Below, piece after piece: positions 58,641 through 64,000 of a stretch of DNA of 64,000 nt. Made by a program: the position numbers and the translations under genes. The stretch covers positions 29,231,513 through 29,295,512 of the forward strand of contig NC_081545.1 in the NCBI RefSeq assembly GCF_901000735.1. Direction: 5' to 3'. The DNA is from Corylus avellana. Its lineage: Eukaryota > Streptophyta > Magnoliopsida > Fagales > Betulaceae. The first letter of the stretch is position 1; every line of letters begins with the position of its first letter. Below the pieces are notes generated by a model. The model saw only the letters and a list, made by a program, of their open reading frames with translations, ran no database searches and was not told the origin of the DNA.

Positions 58641-58869
58641 AAATAATAAAAGTGGCTTACCACATCAACTTTTGATGCGCCAAATGTGGAAAAATGATTT
58701 CATTCTAGCATTTCCCAATTGAGAATGATATAAATAAACATAGGGCACAAACTCAAAAAAAAAAAAAAAAAACATAGGGCACAAAGCCTAAGGCACATTT
58801 TACATAAAAAGCCCACTCAACACAAATAGCCGAAAAGGCCTCGGAGCTTCTTGCTTACAGACAATTAGT

Positions 58870-59380
58870 GCATAGTTGCAGTTCGCCATGTCACAAATTA
58901 ACCGTTTATTGTCTATCGACACCGAACCATTATTAACCGACAATCGACTTTTAGCGGTCGGTAGGCGGAATAAAAATACTGTTTCAATATCGGTTTGGTT
59001 TAATAGGCAGTAACTGACAATTAACTGACTTAGCCGATTTTTGAAGTGAATTTTGAATTTTATCTGATAACTTTCCTTAATGTGTTTGTCCACCTGATTT
59101 GTGGTTGTTATTTTGGTCTAAGTTGCATGAATTTTCTTTTTCTTTTCATTTATAAAACATATGCTTTACTCATTCTCTAGTTACGTGGAAATTGATAAAT
59201 TTGAACATAAAAGTTTGTAACTGAAAATTAACCAATTCAATCAACTAACCGATTAACTGAAAAGTCGAAACTATTCCTTGTGAGTATGAAGTCGATAAAT
59301 TAATTGACTTAAACTGAAGTTTACGAATCGGTAAGTGAAAATACCCCTACAGACACCGACCGAACCGATACGCACCCCTA
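58870..59380. mobile_element. Degraded hAT-like remnant
   Basis: The right end is CGAACCGATACGCACCCCTA, a terminus seen in plant hAT-like elements. ACCGA/AACCG and TCGGT words recur through the stretch. The left end is not clear, so the limits are approximate. Confidence 0.4.
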
Positions 59381-60482
59381 GTGACAAACAATTAAGCACT
59401 TCATCAGGATTCAGGACCACCTTCAAAGAGTCTCACCTTAAAAGGATCTCCCTCTCTAGAAGACAGAATTGACATTCTATTCCATAATCTCTCTCCACTT
59501 CATTTATTTCTTAAACAACTTTAATGGCTTAAACATTGGAGGTTCTTTAGTTTTAGTCCCCAAGAGGTGGCCTTTTTTCCATGACTTTCTCCTTATTTTG
59601 CAAGCAACCCATTATCCATTCCGACCGTGCAAAAATCTACTTCAACAAATTTTACAATAATAACGTAATTATTTATTTTTATAAAAATTTACCAGCGTAT
59701 TCAATACCGAGAAAAGTTACAAAACTTGAGATTAGAAAACTTTAATGCACCAAAAGTAGGACCAAAATCAACAGCCAAATATAAACCAAATGATGTATCT
59801 TTGAATAAAATGGTTGTTGAACCATTTAATTTAGCTTCTTTAGTTAATATATCCAGCTGTGATTGGATTTTATTTATTTTATTTTTTTATGAGCAATTCA
59901 AAGCAATGGCCTCCCGTCGTTTACGTCTTGTAAACTTGACTTTGTCCTCCCGTCGTTTACGTCTTGTAAACTTGACTTTGTCCTTGTTGGAATTTGGGCA
60001 AAGTATCAATTGAATTGGTGAGTTTTGAGGAACGGTCTACATCAAACTTTTATTTTATTTTGTTTTGGATTAATCCAAGACTAATCCAAAGATTAATTAG
60101 TAGTGCCACAATAACCAAATGAAATTAAAAAAAAAAAAAAAAAAATGGTGTTTTACATTTCTAGTGCCGTTAAACCAAAAAAATTATATAATCACTTTAT
60201 TTTAAAACCGTAATTTTACAAATATTTACGTGGAATTCATCCCATGAAGTATTATTCTACCTTTTTTTTTTTTTTTTAATATTTATTTGCCTAGCTGAGT
60301 TTACCATTTTATCCTGAAGAAGCCCAGGCCAAAACCAACTAATTACGAAAGGCTCGACTTTGAAATTTACGTGGAGGAAAACCCTCGTTAGCATGATATC
60401 TCTCTTTTATTTTTGTAGTCTTTATTATCTTAATTAGTACAAGTCAAGCTTAAATCTCTTGTTATGACAATAAAAATATTTT
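59381..60482. other. Intergenic, no gene seen
   Basis: AT-rich, with the 36-bp tandem duplication at 59910-59981 and A or T runs near 60126-60145 and 60260-60279. Confidence 0.5.
59910..59981. repeat. Perfect 36-bp tandem duplication
   Basis: The unit begins CCTCCCGTCGTTTACGTCTT and occurs twice head to tail without mismatch, so it is recent. Confidence 0.95.
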
Positions 60483-60844
60483 GGATAAATCCACTTAACC
60501 CCCTTAAATTACCACCCTAATGACAATTTACCCCCAACTATCAATTGCGACAATTTACTCTTAAAGCTACCAAAACAATGACAATGTATCCCTAATTTTA
60601 ACAAAATGACGAAATTACCCTTACTAAAATAAAAACAAAAATACTATTTTTTTTTTCAAAATTTTAAGGGTATTTTTGTCTTATTGAAAATTTTATAGGG
60701 GTAATTTCATTATTTTGCTAGGAAATGGGGTACATTGTCATTGTCATTGTTTTGGTAGTTTATGGGGTAAATTGTCGTAATTGATAGTTTGAGGAATAAA
60801 TTGTTATTGGGATGATAGTTTGAGGGGGTTAAGTGGACTTTACT
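60483..60844. mobile_element. Long-arm fold-back element (362 bp)
   Basis: The two arms of about 150 bp are inverted copies. The left arm has ATCCACTTAACCCCCTTAAA and GACAATTTACCCCCAACTAT. The right arm has TAGTTTGAGGGGGTTAAGTG and GGGGTAAATTGTCGTAATTG. The centre is T-rich. The design is like the MULE-type MITE in pGlcT, but the sequence family differs. Confidence 0.8.
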
Positions 60845-61750
60845 CTAAAAAGAATTAAAAAAAAAAAAAAAAATTGAATCCATTAAATTAGTTGGCATCC
60901 ACCATATATTTACCATGCTTTGCATCAAAACCAACGAAGATTTATTTTCAAAATTCAAATGAATCAGCTTTAATTTAGGCTTATCATATACATTTATAGA
61001 TCGACTTGTTGTCCAACTACTTATTTTCTTCAAATTGTTGACCAGAATTTGTAAATATTTAAAAACGCCATGCCTTCCAAAGAGTACAAATTCAGTTTCC
61101 TCCCTAAATATTAGCAAAGATTTTTATATACTATTTCCTTAGTCTAGTCAGTATATATATATATTATTAAGCGAAGACCAACGCTCAAGAGCACGTTCGG
61201 CAATTAGACCCTTAAATTTGTAGTTAAGGGGGGCAAGTTGCACAACTAGATTATCATCCCTCATGGCTCCAGCCGTTTCTTCCTTAATTTTTTTTTGTCT
61301 TTACCATGTGCTTTAGTTGAAATTAAGTATATAAGAATTTGATTAAGAATATAAAAAACGTGCATGGTTTCTAACTTTCTTACTTAAAAATAAAATATTT
61401 TAGTTTGATTGACTTTATACATTCAGCTTTCCATGCAAAATATATATAACTTAGAAAAAAAAAGGCATAAAATCCTGACACATAAAAATGAAGGTAATGC
61501 CTACAATTTTTTTTTTTTTTAGTTAACAGATCACAAATAATTTTAGCAACTCTAATGTTACTTTTTACATGGGCTAACGTTGACGTGTTTTAAGTAACTT
61601 TTTATGTCAATACTTAAAACACGTTATTCCAACCGATGTGATAAATGAGTGTAAAGAGGAGTATTACTCTAGAAATACATGGTGCGATAGAAGTTACTAG
61701 AGTCTTCAAATGTCTGGGGGCACTTAAATTCCTTTTGATACAAATTCCTC
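60845..61750. other. Intergenic, no gene seen
   Basis: AT-rich upstream region of the glycosyltransferase gene. No exon is supportable. Confidence 0.45.
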
Positions 61751-61752
61751 AT

Positions 61753-61793
<41 letters not shown>
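61753..61793 (+). promoter_or_regulatory. TATA tract followed by (GA)n, putative GT14 core promoter
   Basis: A TATATATATATA run leads directly into about 14 GA units (61765-61793). It ends about 165 bases before the ATG. TATA plus a GA-rich leader suits a plant core promoter, but the repeat could also be an unrelated microsatellite. Confidence 0.4.
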
Positions 61794-61795
<2 letters not shown>

Positions 61796-61957
61796 TACCT
61801 TACAAGCAGAACTGCAAAACATGCAATCGTATAAACTAATAAGGAGAAAGTCTTCGATTACTTAAGTTTCAAGTGTTTCAATTGGTTTTTTAATTAGCAA
61901 TTTAGAGTACGAACAGTCTCCATCATTCTCCCTCGTTCTTGTCTCTGCGTGATAACA

Positions 61958-63263
61958 ATGGGGAATGGCGATCAGCAGCATCAATTTCCACTTTCAATTT
62001 CAAACCCCTTCAATTTCCACTTACAATCCAACCATGTCTTCCATCTCTTCATCTTTGTCATTGTTTTGCCGCTCGGATTCCTAACATGTTTGTACCTTAA
62101 AAGCTTCTCATTTACTTCACTAGCCACCTCATTTTCTACTTCTCCACTAACCTCATCGTTACCACAACCGTTAATCCCGCCTCCACCACCGCCGATTTCA
62201 TTGCCACCACTGGAAGAGCAGGAGCTCCTTGCTCATAATATGACTGACAAGGAGTTGCTCCGGCGAGCATCATTAATGGTTCCTGAAGTAGTCCATGGCG
62301 TCCCAAAGGTAGCTTTCATGTTCTTGACAAAAGGGCCTCTGCCATTGGCTCCCTTGTGGGAGAAGTTCTTCAAAGGGCATCAAGGCTTTTACTCCATATA
62401 CGTGCACGCACATCCTTCTTTCAATGATTCCACGCCTGAAGATTCTGTCTTCCATGGTAGAAGAATCCCCAGCCAGGTACGGTTTCTTCAAAATATCAAA
62501 TTTGTCATATCGGGTTAACCCGTGAGCCAGCTCGACACGCCAACACGAATTGCCGGCCTAATTCGGACAGCAAGATATTACACCATTTTTCTCAAGTGCA
62601 TCATTTTTCTTGTTTCAGGCAGTCTATTGGGGCACATCCACAATGATCGACGCGGAGAGACGCCTGTTAGCAAACGCCCTGCTGGACTTCTCCAATCAAA
62701 GATTTGTATTGCTCTCAGAATCCTGCATCCCATTATTCAACTTCAAAGCCATTTACAGCCATCTCATGGACTCAAAACAGAGCTTCCTGGGCTGCTTCGA
62801 CGACCCGAGAAAGCCGGGTCGTGGCCGATACAACCCCAAAATGTTTCCCATAATAAACATCACAAATTGGCGAAAAGGGTCTCAGTGGTTTGAAGTGCAC
62901 CGTGAGCTTGCCATCCACATTGTGTCCGACAGCAAATACTACCCTGTTTTTCTCCGCCATTGTCTCCCTCCATGTTACCTCGACGAACATTATTTTCCTA
63001 CGCTCGTGAACATCCGGTTCCCGGAGTTGAATTCGAAAAGGAGTATCACGTGGGTTGATTGGTCGAGGGGCGGCCCTCATCCTGCGAAATTTGGATGGGG
63101 TGATATCACGGATGAGTTTCTTAATCAGATTCGATTTGGATCAAGATGTTTGAACAATGGAAATGCTACATCAATGTGTTTCTTGTTTGCAAGAAAGTTT
63201 CTACCCAGTGCGTTGGAGCCTTTATTGCGGGTTTATCCTTTGTTGCTTGGTTTTGATCCATAG
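61958..63263 (+). CDS. GT14 glycosyltransferase (core-2/I-branching type, DUF266)
   Basis: Two exons, 61958-62476 and 62619-63263, give 387 aa, the usual length for plant GT14/DUF266 proteins. It is a type II membrane protein of the Golgi: a short cytosolic end, a signal anchor at about residues 27-48 ([21 protein letters not shown]), then a Pro/Ser-rich stem. The catalytic region starts at about 118 with [20 protein letters not shown] and IYVHAHP. It continues with [39 protein letters not shown] (294-301) and [14 protein letters not shown]. Family members such as rice BC10 influence cell-wall and arabinogalactan glycosylation. The exact acceptor is not known and is not inferable here. I chose the ATG at 61958 because the only codons before it in this frame are non-ATG. 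Confidence 0.9.
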
Positions 63264-64000
63264 ATCATTGGATGATGTTAATTAATGTTTGTGTAATTAA
63301 ACTCAAAATAATGTAGCTCTGTAATTCCATTTCAAGTGGGTTGATTAACATGAACTCGTTGTTCTATTACTTTCGTTATACCGTATACAAATACAAGTGT
63401 ACTCAAGAGAGAATACTCTGATGCCTAAATTAGTATTTTCTTTTTTTATGGAACCAGAGTGACATTCTTAGAAAATTATTGTGTGATGATAGATTGAATG
63501 GAATAGTTTCATACTTATCGATAAGATGATCTATTTTGACAAATTCTTGCCCTTTTTTCTATAAGAGTTTTTTTTTTTTTTTAAATGAAATTTTAAATGT
63601 ATTCTTAACTAATTTTTTTTTTTTTTTTTTTTTAAAAAAAAAATTAAAGAAAAAGAAAGAAAAAAATTGATTTGGTAATATAGGTGGTTCAGCCACCCTA
63701 ACGGTAGATTTTAAGGGTGGTCAAACTACCCTAAAAGACCACAAATGTATTATTAAGCAAAAATTTGATGCAATCAAAAAAATCATTCAAGATATTTATT
63801 GGCATAACAGTTAAACACATCACTTGCAATCTAAAAATCATTGGAAATATTATCCGTCCATCAAATACTAGCATTGTAAGATGAAAAGCCATTAAGTTTT
63901 ATGATAAATGTCCATTTTGCTCAAGGAGTAAGATTCTTTCGTTTCAAATGAAATAAAATAGTATTTTCTTCGTAAAGTTAATGTTATTACATCTTAGATA
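63264..64000. other. 3' flank of the GT14 gene and repeat remnant
   Basis: The 3' UTR is probably followed by T and A runs (63570-63655). A GGTGGTTCAGCCACCCT patch at 63692-63708 recalls the GGTGGCC core of the elements at 47741 and 58237. The repeat may continue past the window. Confidence 0.45.

Noticed and set aside
1..64000. CRISPR array, prokaryotic defence system or integrated virus
   Set aside because: No regularly spaced identical repeats and no such genes were found. The tandem repeats are short local duplications and all clear genes are plant nuclear genes.

Overview
This is nuclear DNA from a flowering plant, very likely a woody eudicot. The genes are intron-rich with GT-AG junctions and belong to plant-specific families. 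The intergenic DNA is AT-rich and crowded with MITEs, SINEs, small LTR elements and microsatellites. I cannot name the species. One run of exactly 100 N marks a scaffold join.

Layout, left to right: (1) 1-4001: the transmembrane and kinase exon of an LRK10L-type receptor-like kinase (+), with an LTR-like sequence just upstream and no ectodomain exon in the window. (2) 6.5-13.9 kb: a one-exon plant protein of unknown function (8122-8850, +), a decayed second copy about 4 kb downstream, three MITEs with target-site duplications (two 5' of the gene, one between it and the decayed copy), a 38-bp perfect palindrome and a TRIM-like LTR element. (3) 13825-23840: two copies of one 4958-bp sequence lie either side of the N gap. 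They differ at 6 bases that I found, with no length change. This looks like two overlapping contig ends, or two haplotypes, that were not merged. (4) 23608-27817: a five-exon TRM/LONGIFOLIA-type gene (+). Its first exon also appears as the truncated copy before the gap. (5) 28332-28985: a small unknown plant protein (-). (6) 30176-33197: an eight-exon organellar peptidyl-tRNA hydrolase (-). (7) 35896-36570: an intronless C2H2 zinc-finger/EAR repressor (-). (8) 37-45 kb: a gene-poor stretch with a SINE, a 1.48-kb hAT-like element and fold-back repeats. (9) 45901-53559: a 13-exon plastidic glucose transporter (+) with one GC-AG intron that also carries a MULE-type MITE. (10) 54755-58152: a four-exon small basic protein (-) whose first intron is filled with retroelement debris. 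(11) 58.2-61 kb: fold-back elements. (12) 61958-63263: a two-exon GT14 glycosyltransferase (+).

The genes are unrelated housekeeping, development, sugar-transport and wall or Golgi functions, as is usual for a plant chromosome. They form no operon or pathway cluster. I found no CRISPR array, bacterial-type system or functional tRNA or rRNA gene, and no evidence for a new multi-gene system. The most consequential observation is the probable false duplication at the gap. Next come the perfect palindrome, the kinase with no visible ectodomain, the GC-AG intron and the set of precisely bounded transposons. Exon boundaries were read by eye from splice consensus, phase and family similarity, and every junction given keeps the reading frame.
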